Origin: a bacterium
GTDB lineage: Bacteria > Pseudomonadota > Alphaproteobacteria > Acetobacterales > Acetobacteraceae
NCBI GenBank assembly: GCA_026224825.1
Contig: JAMFRO010000057.1
Coordinates: forward strand, 1-64,000
Length of the DNA stretch: 64,000 nt
Direction: 5' to 3'
The notes below the pieces were generated by a model that was not told the origin of the DNA, made no database searches, and saw only the letters and a program-made list of their open reading frames with translations. Positions within the stretch are counted from its first letter, which is position 1, and each line of letters begins with the position of its first letter. The position numbers and the translations under genes are program-made. This document shows positions 1 to 9,108 of this stretch, piece by piece.

Positions 1-139
1 ACTTCGGGTCTTGGAAAGGGATGCCCTGCACGGGCTATCCAACTACGTGATCTCGAGGGCATCCCTTTCCAAGACCCGGGTGGGATCCAAGGGCCTTTCG
101 GCCCTTGGCGGGTCCAGGGCAGAGCCCTGGCCTTTTTCC
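1..139. repeat. Composite palindromic element R1 (right half, cut by window edge)
   Basis: A perfect 23-bp inverted repeat (5-27 with 56-78, 28-nt loop) is followed by two compact hairpins. The first is CCAAGGGCC/GGCCCTTGG (87-95 with 100-108) and the second is CCAGGGC/GCCCTGG (114-120 with 124-130), ending in a CCTTTTTCC run. The same double-hairpin cap recurs near 19.2, 48.5, 54.3 and 59.3 kb, so this is one copy of a dispersed family whose left part lies outside the window. It lies directly downstream of the AAA ATPase gene and may act as its terminator. Confidence 0.8.
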
Positions 140-156
140 GTGGAACACCCCCGCCC

Positions 157-1614
157 TCAGGGCCTGCCTTCAGAACTCGCCTGTTTGATTTCCTGTTGCT
201 TGACCTTGAGGTTGTCGAGTGCGTAGTCGACTGATGCTGCGTCGAAGTCTGGGGGGACGCCCATGAAGCGGGCGATGGCGACGACCTGGTCTACGATGAA
301 GCGCGGGTGGTAGTTCGCCAGCTCCATATTCCGCTCGACGGTCACTTTTTGTACGATGGTCTCGAACATCTCATCGGTGAAAGTGATGCCGAGGGGGCTG
401 GTCAGCCGTTCGAAGATGCCCCGGTAATTCTCCAGTGAAGGCCCGCCGACCTCGATTTTATATGGCAGGCGGCGCAGGAAGGCCGGGTCCATCAGGTCTT
501 CGGGGTTGAGGTTGGTGGAGAAGATCACCAGCGCCTCGAAGGGGATGGAGAAGCTTTTGCCGGTATGCAGTTTCAGGTAATCGAGCCGGCTTTCCATCGG
601 CACGATCCAGCGGTTGAGCAGGTTTTCCGGGCTCACGATCTGGCGCCCGAAATCGTCGATGACGAAGCAGCCGCCGAGCCCTTTTATGTGCAGAGGGGCT
701 TCGTAGAAGCCGGAGGCGGGGTCGTAGCTGAGGTCGAGCATCTCCAGCGTGAGCTCGCCGCCGGTGACGACGAAGGGGCGGCGGATCGGCACCCAGCGCG
801 CGTCCGATTCCTCGCGCCGCAAGCCAGCGAATTCGGTGCTGCTGCCGGCATTCTCCGGTAGTGCCGCCACGTGCAGGCTGGGGTCGTACACGCGCATCAC
901 CTGGCCTTCGATCATCACCGCGTAAGGCATGTAGATGACGGCGTTGAAAACATTGGCGAAGCTGAGCGCGACCGTGGTTTTGCCGTTGCCGGGCGGGCCG
1001 TACATCAGCATGGCGCGGCCGGAATTCAGCGCTGGGCCGATCTTGCGGATGAACTCATCGGTGATGTTGTAGCCGTCCAGCGCGTCTCGGATATTGGCGA
1101 AGGTTACCTTCTCGCTGCTGATCTTCTGCATCCGCACACGCGCGCAGAACGACTCCAGCGAGACCGGCGCCGGGCCGATATATTGTGAGGATTTCAACTC
1201 ATCCTGGGCCCATCGCCTGCCCTGCTCGCTCAGCGTGTAGCGTATGCTGGCGCCGCTGGAGCCCATGGCGACGAGCAGCTCGCGGGTCACCCCCATGCGC
1301 ACGAGTTCCTGCACCAGATGCGGCGGCAGCTTGATGGCATCGATGAACTGCACCACCGTCTCAAGCCGGTTGGCGTACATGTGTTTGAGCAGCAGGTTCA
1401 GCAGTTCGAGCGTGTTCACGCCCGTGCCGTGCAGATCCTCGGGCTCGACCGGGATCTGCGCCAGAAATGTTTCCAGCGCCTCCGTGGAGAGCGCGCCGAG
1501 GGCAACGAGATTGTCACCCAGCTTTCCGCCACCCTGTTGCTGGCGCTGCAGCGCCTCGTCGAGCTGCGGCCGTGTCACCTGCTTCGTTAAGACGAGCAAC
1601 TCACCTAAATGCAC
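157..1614 (-). CDS. AAA family ATPase with secretion/pilus-type N-terminal domain
   Basis: Predicted 485-residue cytoplasmic ATPase of unknown role. Residues 1 to about 57 resemble the small N-terminal domain of type II secretion/type IV pilus ATPases (GspE/MshE N-terminal fold: LGELLVL, then LDEALQRQ and GDNLVALG). The AAA core has Walker A GPPGNGKT (206-213), a Walker B-like CFVIDDFG and a sensor segment STNLNPEDLMDPAFLRRL. A longer reading frame reaches 1686, but I chose the GTG at 1614 because GGAGG lies nine bases upstream and the extra residues look non-coding. The stop codon falls inside the neighbouring repeat element. The ATPase assignment is firm; substrate and pathway are unknown. 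Confidence 0.85.
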   Translation of the reverse strand: MHLGELLVLTKQVTRPQLDEALQRQQQGGGKLGDNLVALGALSTEALETFLAQIPVEPEDLHGTGVNTLELLNLLLKHMYANRLETVVQFIDAIKLPPHLVQELVRMGVTRELLVAMGSSGASIRYTLSEQGRRWAQDELKSSQYIGPAPVSLESFCARVRMQKISSEKVTFANIRDALDGYNITDEFIRKIGPALNSGRAMLMYGPPGNGKTTVALSFANVFNAVIYMPYAVMIEGQVMRVYDPSLHVAALPENAGSSTEFAGLRREESDARWVPIRRPFVVTGGELTLEMLDLSYDPASGFYEAPLHIKGLGGCFVIDDFGRQIVSPENLLNRWIVPMESRLDYLKLHTGKSFSIPFEALVIFSTNLNPEDLMDPAFLRRLPYKIEVGGPSLENYRGIFERLTSPLGITFTDEMFETIVQKVTVERNMELANYHPRFIVDQVVAIARFMGVPPDFDAASVDYALDNLKVKQQEIKQASSEGRP

Positions 1615-1936
1615 TTCAATCGCCCTCCAACAGCTCGGCACGTCGACTCGAAATGCACAACAACATCGATTCGTGAAAACAGCCACGCATACATAAAGAC
1701 CTGTTTTCCCAATTTATTCAGCATCGCGACGAAAATATAGGGGGCACACGTCATATTCAGGCCTCTGTAAGGCAAAAATGCACCTTCTGCCTAGACAGGC
1801 AAGTGCCAGCGCCTGCCTACACTGGCAAGAGCCAGTGCAGCGGTGGCACAGATATCCACCCGCAGCACGGCGGGGAGATGGCTGAGCTGCACATCCCGGA
1901 TGATGCCCCCGTCCGCTGCCGTGGCAAAGGCCAGGG
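1615..1936. other. Intergenic region with one hairpin
   Basis: No credible gene is seen. The stretch carries the ribosome site of the ATPase gene and, downstream of dps, a perfect 7-bp hairpin CACTGGC/GCCAGTG (1820-1826 with 1831-1837, loop AAGA). It lacks a T-run, so a terminator role is uncertain. Several overlapping GCCAGxGC-like words surround it. Confidence 0.4.
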
Positions 1937-2437
1937 CTACCCGCGCGTTGACTCGAACAGGAACCAGGTACGGCGTTCGGTTTCGTCGATCCAGTTTTCC
2001 AGCAGGCTGGCGGTGGCGACGTCGTTATGTTCGTCGGCCACGTTGTGCACTTCACGCATGATGGAGGTGAGCTGCTTGTTGTCGTCGCGCAGCTCGGCCA
2101 GCATCTCATGGGCTTCGACATATTCGGCGTCGTTATCGAGAATGCGCTGCTGTTTGGCGATCTGGCCGATGGAGCGGATGGTCGTGCCGCCGATCTTGCG
2201 CGCCCGCTCGGCGATATCGTCCGTCATGGCGAAAATCTGGGCGGATTGCTCGTCGAGCATCAGGTGCCAGTCGCGGAAATGCGGCCCGCTGAGGTGCCAG
2301 TGGAAATTCTTGGTCTTGATATAGAGGGCGAAGACATCAGCCAGCAGCCCGCTCAGCGCGGCCGAGATGTCCTTGGTGGCATTATCGCCGAGATCGGTCG
2401 GGGTGCCCAGCTTTTCCTTGGTATGCGTTGATGTCAT
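1937..2437 (-). CDS. dps: Dps family DNA-binding ferritin
   Basis: A 166-residue Dps/ferritin-like protein, the usual family length. Dps forms dodecamers that oxidise and store iron with peroxide and protect DNA in starved or stressed cells. The inter-subunit ferroxidase pattern is visible: NFHWHLSG (H46), DWHLMLDE (H58, D62) and DDIAER (E77). The open frame extends upstream to 2554, but the ATG at 2437 has an AAAGGG site just before it and gives a normal Dps N-terminus with a short basic tail (THTKEK). It is a monocistronic minus-strand gene. No OxyR or Fur site was identified. Confidence 0.9.
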   Translation of the reverse strand: MTSTHTKEKLGTPTDLGDNATKDISAALSGLLADVFALYIKTKNFHWHLSGPHFRDWHLMLDEQSAQIFAMTDDIAERARKIGGTTIRSIGQIAKQQRILDNDAEYVEAHEMLAELRDDNKQLTSIMREVHNVADEHNDVATASLLENWIDETERRTWFLFESTRG

Positions 2438-2572
2438 CTTGCGACCCTTTGTTATGGGCTGAATTGCCACGCCCCATATACTGGTGTTTTCCGCCGCCCG
2501 ATCAACCTTTTTGCGGCGTTTGCGTGAAGGATGACCTGTTTGAGGAGGTAACATATTGAATATAGGGGGAAA

Positions 2573-2648
2573 TGGTGGGTGCTGTAGGGATCGAACCTAC
2601 GACAAGCTGATTAAGAGTCAGCCGCTCTACCAACTGAGCTAAGCACCC
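2573..2648 (-). tRNA. tRNA-Lys (anticodon CTT)
   Basis: A 76-nt cloverleaf on the minus strand: acceptor GGGTGCT/AGCACCC, D-stem GCTC/GAGC, anticodon stem GCTGA/TCAGC with loop CTCTTAA (anticodon CTT, reading AAG), T-stem GTAGG/CCTAC with loop TTCGATC, discriminator A and an encoded CCA end. All stems pair fully. Confidence 0.96.
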
Positions 2649-2824
2649 ATCCGGCGCCTTACGGCACGGTGGGGCAGCGTATAGCGGCACATGCCGGGAA
2701 TGAAAAGCCCCAAGCTGGGAAAAGATGGGGGCTGGGAAAAGACGTCCCGAAAATCATGCATTGACCGCAACGCAAGGGTCATATTCATTAAGCGCATAGA
2801 CACCCGCGCCTGAAGGAGTCGCCC

Positions 2825-3733
2825 ATGGCCTATGCGCTGCAGCAACTCATCAACGGCCTGACGCTCGGCATGATCTACGGGCTGATCGCCGTGGGCTATA
2901 CCATGGTGTACGGCATCATCGGCATGATCAATTTCGCGCATGGCGATGTGTTCATGGTCGGCGCCTTTATCGGCATTATCGTGCTGACGGCGCTTACCGG
3001 CGTGACCTCCGTGCCGCTTGGGATTCTGGCGGCATTTCTCGTGGCGGCGGTATTCTGCGGCATTTACGGTTTTACCATCGAGCGCGTGGCCTACCGGCCG
3101 TTGCGTGGCTCCTTCCGGCTGGCGCCGCTCATCTCGGCCATCGGCATGTCCATCGTGCTGGAGAATTATGTGCAGACGAGCCAAGGGGCGCTGGAGCGGG
3201 CCATACCCAACCTCATCCCCGGCGGCATCACGCTGATGCAGGAAAATGGGTTTGTGGTGCAGTTGAGCTGGATGCAGCTCGCCATCGTCGTCGTCACGCT
3301 GGTTGTGCTGGCGAGTTTTACCTATCTCGTGACCAAAACCCCGCTCGGCCGGGCCATGCGCGCGGTGGAGCAGGATGCGAAGATGGCAGCGTTGCTGGGC
3401 ATCGATACCAACCGCACCATCAGCACCACCTTCATCATCGGCTCTGCGCTGGCGGCGGTGGCGGGGGTGATGTTCCTGCTTTATTACGGGGTCATCGATT
3501 TCTACATCGGCTTCAATGCCGGGATAAAGGCGTTTACCGCAGCGGTGCTGGGCGGCATCGGCAGCCTGCCGGGGGCGGTGCTGGGGGGCTTGCTCATCGG
3601 GCTCATCGAGGCGTTCTGGTCTGGCTATGCCACGGTCGCGTATAAGGATGCGGCGGTGTATTCCATCCTCGCCATCGTGCTGATGTTCATGCCGAGCGGG
3701 CTGCTCGGCCGGCATGAGGTTGAAAAAGTATGA
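2825..3733 (+). CDS. livH: Branched-chain amino acid ABC transporter permease LivH
   Basis: A 302-residue inner-membrane permease with many hydrophobic segments and the LivH signature at the N-terminus (LINGLTLGMIYGLIAVGYTM, then GMINFAHGDVFMVGAF). A second conserved region is AFTAAVLGGIGSLPGAVLGG near residues 235-255. LivH pairs with LivM to form the membrane channel for leucine, isoleucine and valine uptake. The ATG at 2825 follows a GGAG site. Its stop overlaps the livM start (ATGA), and the gene opens a five-gene transporter operon. Confidence 0.96.
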   Translation: MAYALQQLINGLTLGMIYGLIAVGYTMVYGIIGMINFAHGDVFMVGAFIGIIVLTALTGVTSVPLGILAAFLVAAVFCGIYGFTIERVAYRPLRGSFRLAPLISAIGMSIVLENYVQTSQGALERAIPNLIPGGITLMQENGFVVQLSWMQLAIVVVTLVVLASFTYLVTKTPLGRAMRAVEQDAKMAALLGIDTNRTISTTFIIGSALAAVAGVMFLLYYGVIDFYIGFNAGIKAFTAAVLGGIGSLPGAVLGGLLIGLIEAFWSGYATVAYKDAAVYSILAIVLMFMPSGLLGRHEVEKV

Positions 3734-5001
3734 AGCGGCTGACAGCGGATTTACGCGATGCCCTGGCCGTCGCGTTTTTCGCGCTGCTGGTGTTTGCCCC
3801 TTTCCTCGGGCTGCGGCTGGGGGATGACGGCTATAATCTGATCCTCACCCCCACGCCGGGCCTGCTCGCCATCGCCGTGGGGTTGAGTTTCGTGGGAAGG
3901 CTGGCGATGCTGCAATGGCATAATTTTCGTCCCGCCCCGCCTGTGCGCCTTACGGCGGCAGCGGCCAAAAGCGGTAAGTACGTGGCCCCTGCCCTGCTCG
4001 TTTTTGCGGTGCTGATGCCGTTTATTCCCGGCATACCGAACTCTTATATCGACCTTGGCGTGCTGATTCTAACCTATGTGATGCTCGGCTGGGGGCTCAA
4101 CATCGTGGTGGGCCTCGCGGGGCTGCTCGACCTTGGCTATGTCGCGTTTTACGCTGTTGGGGCCTATAGTTTTGGCTTATTGGCGACGAATTTCGGCCTC
4201 GGATTTTGGGAGTGCCTGCCGCTGGCGGGGATACTTGCCGCCTGCTGGGGCGTGTTTCTCGGTTTTCCGGTGCTGCGGCTGCGTGGCGATTACCTGGCTA
4301 TTGTGACGCTGGCTTTTGGTGAGATCATCCGCCTCGTAATCACCAACTGGGTGTCGCTCACCGGCGGCCCGAACGGCATCAACCAAATCCCCCGCCCGAC
4401 TTTGTTCGGGTTGAAATTCACCATGGCCGGCGGGCCGCATAGTTTTGCGGGGTTTTTCGGGATTGACCCGCACCCCAGCCAGCGTATTTCCTTCCTGTAT
4501 TTCGTCATCCTCGGCCTGGCTCTGATCACTAATTGGGTGACTTTGCGCCTGCGCAAGCAGCCCTTGGGGCGCGCCTGGGAGGCGTTGCGCGAGGACGAAA
4601 TCGCCTGCCGCTCGCTCGGCATCAACGTGCGCAACACCAAGCTTACGGCCTTTGCCATCGGCGCCATGTTCGGCGGTTTCGCGGGTTGTTTTTTTGCGGC
4701 GCGCGACGGGTTTATCTCGCCCGATAGTTTTACGTTCATCGAATCCGCCACCGTCCTCGCCATCGTCGTGCTTGGCGGCTCGGGCAGCCAGCTTGGCGTG
4801 GTGCTGGCCGCCTGCGTGATGATCGGCGTGCCGGCGCTGCTGCAGAGCATGCAGATCTACCGCATGCTGATCTTTGGTCTGGCGCTGGTCATCATCATGG
4901 TGGTGCGCCCGCGCGGTTTTATTTCCACGCGCCGCCCAACAGTGTCTCTGGGTAAAACCAAAGTCATATCCGCCGATCTCATTGCCGAAGGGCGCGGCTG
5001 A
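3730..5001 (+). CDS. livM: Branched-chain amino acid ABC transporter permease LivM
   Basis: A 423-residue polytopic permease, the partner of LivH. After a hydrophobic N-terminal extension the LivM core begins with GLNIVVGLAGLLDLGYVAFY and continues through LAIVTLAFGEIIRLV, LTGGPNGI and GRAWEALREDEIACRSLGI, the cytoplasmic EAA-like loop that contacts the ATPases. It overlaps livH by 4 nt and abuts livG with no gap, which suggests translational coupling. The N-terminal extension is commonly seen in the longer LivM proteins. Confidence 0.96.
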   Translation: MKRLTADLRDALAVAFFALLVFAPFLGLRLGDDGYNLILTPTPGLLAIAVGLSFVGRLAMLQWHNFRPAPPVRLTAAAAKSGKYVAPALLVFAVLMPFIPGIPNSYIDLGVLILTYVMLGWGLNIVVGLAGLLDLGYVAFYAVGAYSFGLLATNFGLGFWECLPLAGILAACWGVFLGFPVLRLRGDYLAIVTLAFGEIIRLVITNWVSLTGGPNGINQIPRPTLFGLKFTMAGGPHSFAGFFGIDPHPSQRISFLYFVILGLALITNWVTLRLRKQPLGRAWEALREDEIACRSLGINVRNTKLTAFAIGAMFGGFAGCFFAARDGFISPDSFTFIESATVLAIVVLGGSGSQLGVVLAACVMIGVPALLQSMQIYRMLIFGLALVIIMVVRPRGFISTRRPTVSLGKTKVISADLIAEGRG

Positions 5002-5822
5002 ATGACCATACTTTCAGTGGCCGATCTCACCATGCGGTTTGGCGGTCTCACGGCGGTGAATAATGTCAGCTTCATCGCCGAGCGCGGGCATATCACCGCC
5101 ATCATCGGCCCCAATGGCGCGGGCAAGACAACGCTCTTCAACTGCATCACCGGGTTTTACAAACCCAGCGAGGGCAGCATCACCGTCTCGCATGGTGACA
5201 AAACCAAGCGGCTGGACAGACTGCCCGGCCATGCGATTGCGAAAAAGGGCCGTGTTGCCAGGACATTTCAGAATATCCGGCTGTTCGGCGGCATGACGGT
5301 GCTGGAGAATTTACTGGTCGCCCAGCACAATAAATTGCAGGCCGCCACCGGCCTCGGCGTGCTCGGCATATTGGGGCTGGGCGGCTACCGCGCGGCCGAG
5401 CGCCAGGCCATGGAGCTGGCCAAGCATTGGCTGAACCTGACCGATTTATACGACCGTGCCGATGACCCGGCCGGTGCCCTGCCCTATGGCGCGCAGCGCC
5501 GGCTGGAAATCGCCCGGGCCATGTGCACGGACCCGGTGCTGCTCTGCCTGGATGAGCCCGCCGCCGGGCTCAACCCGCGTGAGTCCTCTGCCCTCAACAC
5601 GCTGCTGCTGAAAATCCGCGATGACGGTACATCGCTACTGCTGATCGAACACGACATGGGGGTGGTGATGAAAATCTCCGACCATATCGTCGTGCTGGAT
5701 CATGGAAAAAAAATCGCCGATGGCACGCCTGCGGAAATCCGCGCGGACCCGCATGTAATCTCCGCCTATCTGGGCGAGGGCGATGATGACGACCCGGATG
5801 CGCCGCTGGCGGAGAGTGCCGC

Positions 5823-5826
<4 letters not shown>
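5002..5826 (+). CDS. livG: Branched-chain amino acid ABC transporter ATP-binding protein LivG
   Basis: A 274-residue ABC ATPase. Walker A is GPNGAGKT (36-43), the signature region is LPYGAQRRLEIARAM (the LivG variant of LSGGQ), Walker B is LLCLDEPAAGLN and the switch His lies in LLLIEHDMG. LivG and LivF power import of branched-chain amino acids through LivH/LivM. The C-terminus is acidic (GEGDDDDPDAP). The ATG immediately follows the livM stop and the gene overlaps livF by 4 nt. Confidence 0.96.
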
Positions 5827-6542
<716 letters not shown>

Positions 6543-6609
6543 ACCCGCATAATTTTTAGGCGCATATTCGGGCGCGACCAAGTTTCACCCCCACACACGG
6601 AGCAGAAAC

Positions 6610-7716
6610 ATGCGTAAAACCCTCCTTGCTACCGCTGCCTGTATGGCGCTCGGCTCTGGCCTGGCCCATGCGCAGATTACCGTCGGCGTTGCCGGCCCGC
6701 TTACCGGCTCCAACGCCGCGTTCGGCACGCAGCTCAAAACCGGCGCGGATCTGGCCGTATCCGACATCAACGCCGCCGGCGGGCTGCTCGGCAAAAAACT
6801 CGTGCTGGTGCCAGCCGATGACGCCTGCGACCCCAAACAGGCCGTGACCGCCGCGAACACGCTGGTCACCGCCGGTGCCGTGATGGTGGATGGGCATTTC
6901 TGCTCCTCCTCCTCCATCCCCGCCGCGGCTGTGTACTCTGATGCCGGGGTCATCGAGATCAGCCCGGCCTCGACCAACCCGGCCTATACCGACCAAGGCA
7001 CCGCCTTCACCTTCCGCACCTGCGGGCGGGATGATGAGCAGGGCAAGGTGGCGGCGGAATATATCAAGCACCATTTCCCCAAAGCCAAGATCGCGGTGCT
7101 GGATGACAATTCCACCTACGGCAAGGGCATTGCCGACCAGGTGCGCGCCAACCTCGGCAAGCTCGGCGTGACGATCACCTATAACGCCTCCTACACGGCG
7201 GGCGACAAGGACTACACCGCACTGGTCAGCCGACTGAAGCAGGCCGGGGTTACGCTGGTGTATCTCGGCGGCTATTATGCCGATACCGGGCTGATCGTGC
7301 GTCAGGGCGCGACCCAGGGCTACACGCCGCAATATTTCTCTGAGGACGCAGCCGCGACCCAGGATTTCTGGACCACCGCCGGCCCCGCCGCCGAGGGCGT
7401 GCTGCTGACCTTCCCGCCGCCGGCCGAGAAAGCCAGCACCGCGGCCAAGGCCGTGGCCGAGCTGACGGCGCAGAAACTCGATCCGACCGGTTACGTGCTG
7501 TATTCCTATGCCACGATTCAAATCTGGGCCGAGGCGGCGAAGAAAGCCGGTACAACCGACGGCGCGAAAGTGGCGGCCGAGCTGAAATCCGGCGGTCCAT
7601 GGCCGTCAGTGTTGGGGCCGGTTTCGTTCGACGCCAAGGGCGACGTGGTGAACGCGGCTTACGCGATCTACAAGTTCCATGATGGGAATTATACTGTTTA
7701 CTCGCTGAAGCCGTAA
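6610..7716 (+). CDS. livK: Branched-chain amino acid ABC transporter substrate-binding protein
   Basis: A 368-residue periplasmic binding protein of the Leu/Ile/Val family. A Sec signal peptide (MRKTLLATAACMALGSGLAHA) is followed by the mature start QITVGVAGPLTGSNAAFG. The two-lobe type I fold is indicated by IEISPASTNPAY, the YGKGIADQV segment and YLGGYYADTGLIVRQG. It would deliver substrate to LivHMGF, whose genes lie directly upstream. An acACGGAGcagaaac ribosome site precedes the ATG. Placing it last in the operon with its own 67-nt leader may allow separate expression. Exact substrate preference cannot be read from sequence. Confidence 0.93.
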   Translation: MRKTLLATAACMALGSGLAHAQITVGVAGPLTGSNAAFGTQLKTGADLAVSDINAAGGLLGKKLVLVPADDACDPKQAVTAANTLVTAGAVMVDGHFCSSSSIPAAAVYSDAGVIEISPASTNPAYTDQGTAFTFRTCGRDDEQGKVAAEYIKHHFPKAKIAVLDDNSTYGKGIADQVRANLGKLGVTITYNASYTAGDKDYTALVSRLKQAGVTLVYLGGYYADTGLIVRQGATQGYTPQYFSEDAAATQDFWTTAGPAAEGVLLTFPPPAEKASTAAKAVAELTAQKLDPTGYVLYSYATIQIWAEAAKKAGTTDGAKVAAELKSGGPWPSVLGPVSFDAKGDVVNAAYAIYKFHDGNYTVYSLKP

Positions 7717-7748
7717 CGAGCCCGTTTTTCCAAGCCTAGTCGTTTCCC

Positions 7749-7830
7749 CGTCATCGCGAGCGTAGCGTGGCGATCCATCTTTCGAGCCACGTCCCGGAAG
7801 ATGGATTGCTTCGCTCCGCTCGCAATGACG
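7749..7830. repeat. Dispersed inverted repeat, copy 1 (CGTCAT...ATGACG)
   Basis: An imperfect palindrome of about 82 bp bounded by CGTCATCGCGAGCG and CGCTCGCAATGACG. The arms continue through GATCCATCTT/AAGATGGATT. One minus-strand frame reads HCERSEAIH, a peptide seen when such elements are translated. A second copy with the same ends lies at 24149-24230. It occupies the space between two convergent genes and could fold into a long hairpin. Confidence 0.85.
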
Positions 7831-7906
7831 ACCCATGTTTTTCAGTTCGGTTGAACGCCGCTTCTCCGTCGCGGCCATTTTTCTGCTCCCGCTTTTAGCT
7901 CTGGCG

Positions 7907-9064
7907 CTAACCCTCCCCCACCTTCCGGTAAGGCCCCTCTTCCCGCATCTCCGCCATCAACCCCTGCAACTGCGCAGTCTCGGCTTCGAGAAACTCCGCC
8001 ACCGCATTGCGCAACCCGGGATGCCGGATAAAATGCGCGGAATAGGTCGGCTGCGGCAGGTAGCCGCGCTGGACTTTATGCTCGCCCTGCGCCCCGGCCT
8101 CCACGCGTTTCAGCCCATGCGCGATGGCGTAATCGATGGCCTGATAATAGCATAATTCAAAATGCAGAAAGGGCACGTCTTCCACGCAGCCCCAATTGCG
8201 CCCGTACAGCACGTCTGCGCTGCGCAGGTTCAGCGCACCCGCTATGGGCTGCCCGTCGCGGTAGGCGAACATCAGCACCACGTTTTCGCCGATCCGCTCA
8301 CCCAGCAGCGGGAAAAACTCTGGCGTGAGATAGGCACCATTCCATTTGCGGTCCGTGGTGGCGGTGTAGAAACGGTAGAACTGCCGCCACACTTCCGGCG
8401 TCAGTTCTGCTCCGGATAAAGCCCGGAATGTTAGTCCATCTTGCGCCTCGCGCCGCTCGCGTTTTATCGCCTTGCGTTTGCGCGAGGAGAGCGCTTCCAG
8501 AAACCCGTCAAAATTCGTGTAGTCCTGGTTATCCCAATGATACTGCATGCCCAGCCGCTGCAGCCAGCCTTCCGCCCCAAGCCCGCGCCACTCTTCCTCC
8601 GTGCAAAATGTCACATGGGTGGAGGAGCAGCCCAGCTCCTCGGCCAGAGCCTCCAGCGCCTGCGCCATGGCGGCGACACTCACCCCAGCCCGGCGCAGCA
8701 GCCGTGGGCCGGGCACGGGCGAGAAGGGTGCCGCGATTTGCAATTTGGGATAATACCGCCCCTCTGCCTGCTCGAACGCATTGGCCCAGGAGTGGTCGAA
8801 CACATACTCGCCTTGGCTATGGGTTTTCGCATAACTGGGGGCTACGGCCACCACCTCACCGGCTTCATCCTCCAGCACCGCATAGCGCGGGTGCCAGCCG
8901 GACCGCCCGCCTACCGAACCGCTATCCTCCAGTGCCGAGAGAAACCCATAAGAGAGGAACGGGTTATCCGTGCCGGCGCACGATCCCCACACGGCTTGCC
9001 CGATGTCGGCAATGCGCGGATAAACCTTCACGCTCAAAGATGTGCTATCGGCCATGCGCCACAT
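7907..9064 (-). CDS. FemAB-like / GNAT-fold acyltransferase (PF04339 family)
   Basis: A 385-residue protein matching the FemAB-like family once called DUF482, annotated as peptidoglycan biosynthesis/recognition with a GNAT-type fold. Recognisable stretches are NPFLSYGFLSALEDSGS near the N-terminus, HVTFCTEEEW, SSRKRKAIKRERR (about residue 190-200), FYRFYTATTDRKWNGAYLT and VEAGAQGEHKVQRGY near the C-terminus. The acyl acceptor is unknown. The start is ambiguous between 9064 and an ATG at 9055 (MADSTS), as neither has a clear ribosome site. It is divergent from pepN, with 44 nt between the two starts. Confidence 0.85.
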   Translation of the reverse strand: MWRMADSTSLSVKVYPRIADIGQAVWGSCAGTDNPFLSYGFLSALEDSGSVGGRSGWHPRYAVLEDEAGEVVAVAPSYAKTHSQGEYVFDHSWANAFEQAEGRYYPKLQIAAPFSPVPGPRLLRRAGVSVAAMAQALEALAEELGCSSTHVTFCTEEEWRGLGAEGWLQRLGMQYHWDNQDYTNFDGFLEALSSRKRKAIKRERREAQDGLTFRALSGAELTPEVWRQFYRFYTATTDRKWNGAYLTPEFFPLLGERIGENVVLMFAYRDGQPIAGALNLRSADVLYGRNWGCVEDVPFLHFELCYYQAIDYAIAHGLKRVEAGAQGEHKVQRGYLPQPTYSAHFIRHPGLRNAVAEFLEAETAQLQGLMAEMREEGPYRKVGEG

Positions 9065-9108
9065 TAGGCGAGGCCGGCGGCATTTTGCCAGACCCCAGGG
9101 GAGTTCGC

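Noticed and set aside
2639..3715. Minus-strand open frame opposite livH, running into the tRNA
   Set aside because: Composition is an antisense shadow (His, Gln, Arg, Asp rich) and it would overlap tRNA-Lys and livH entirely.
8428..9108. 227-residue N-terminal extension of PepN
   Set aside because: It overlaps the divergent acyltransferase gene; the ATG at 9109 has a good ribosome site and gives standard length.
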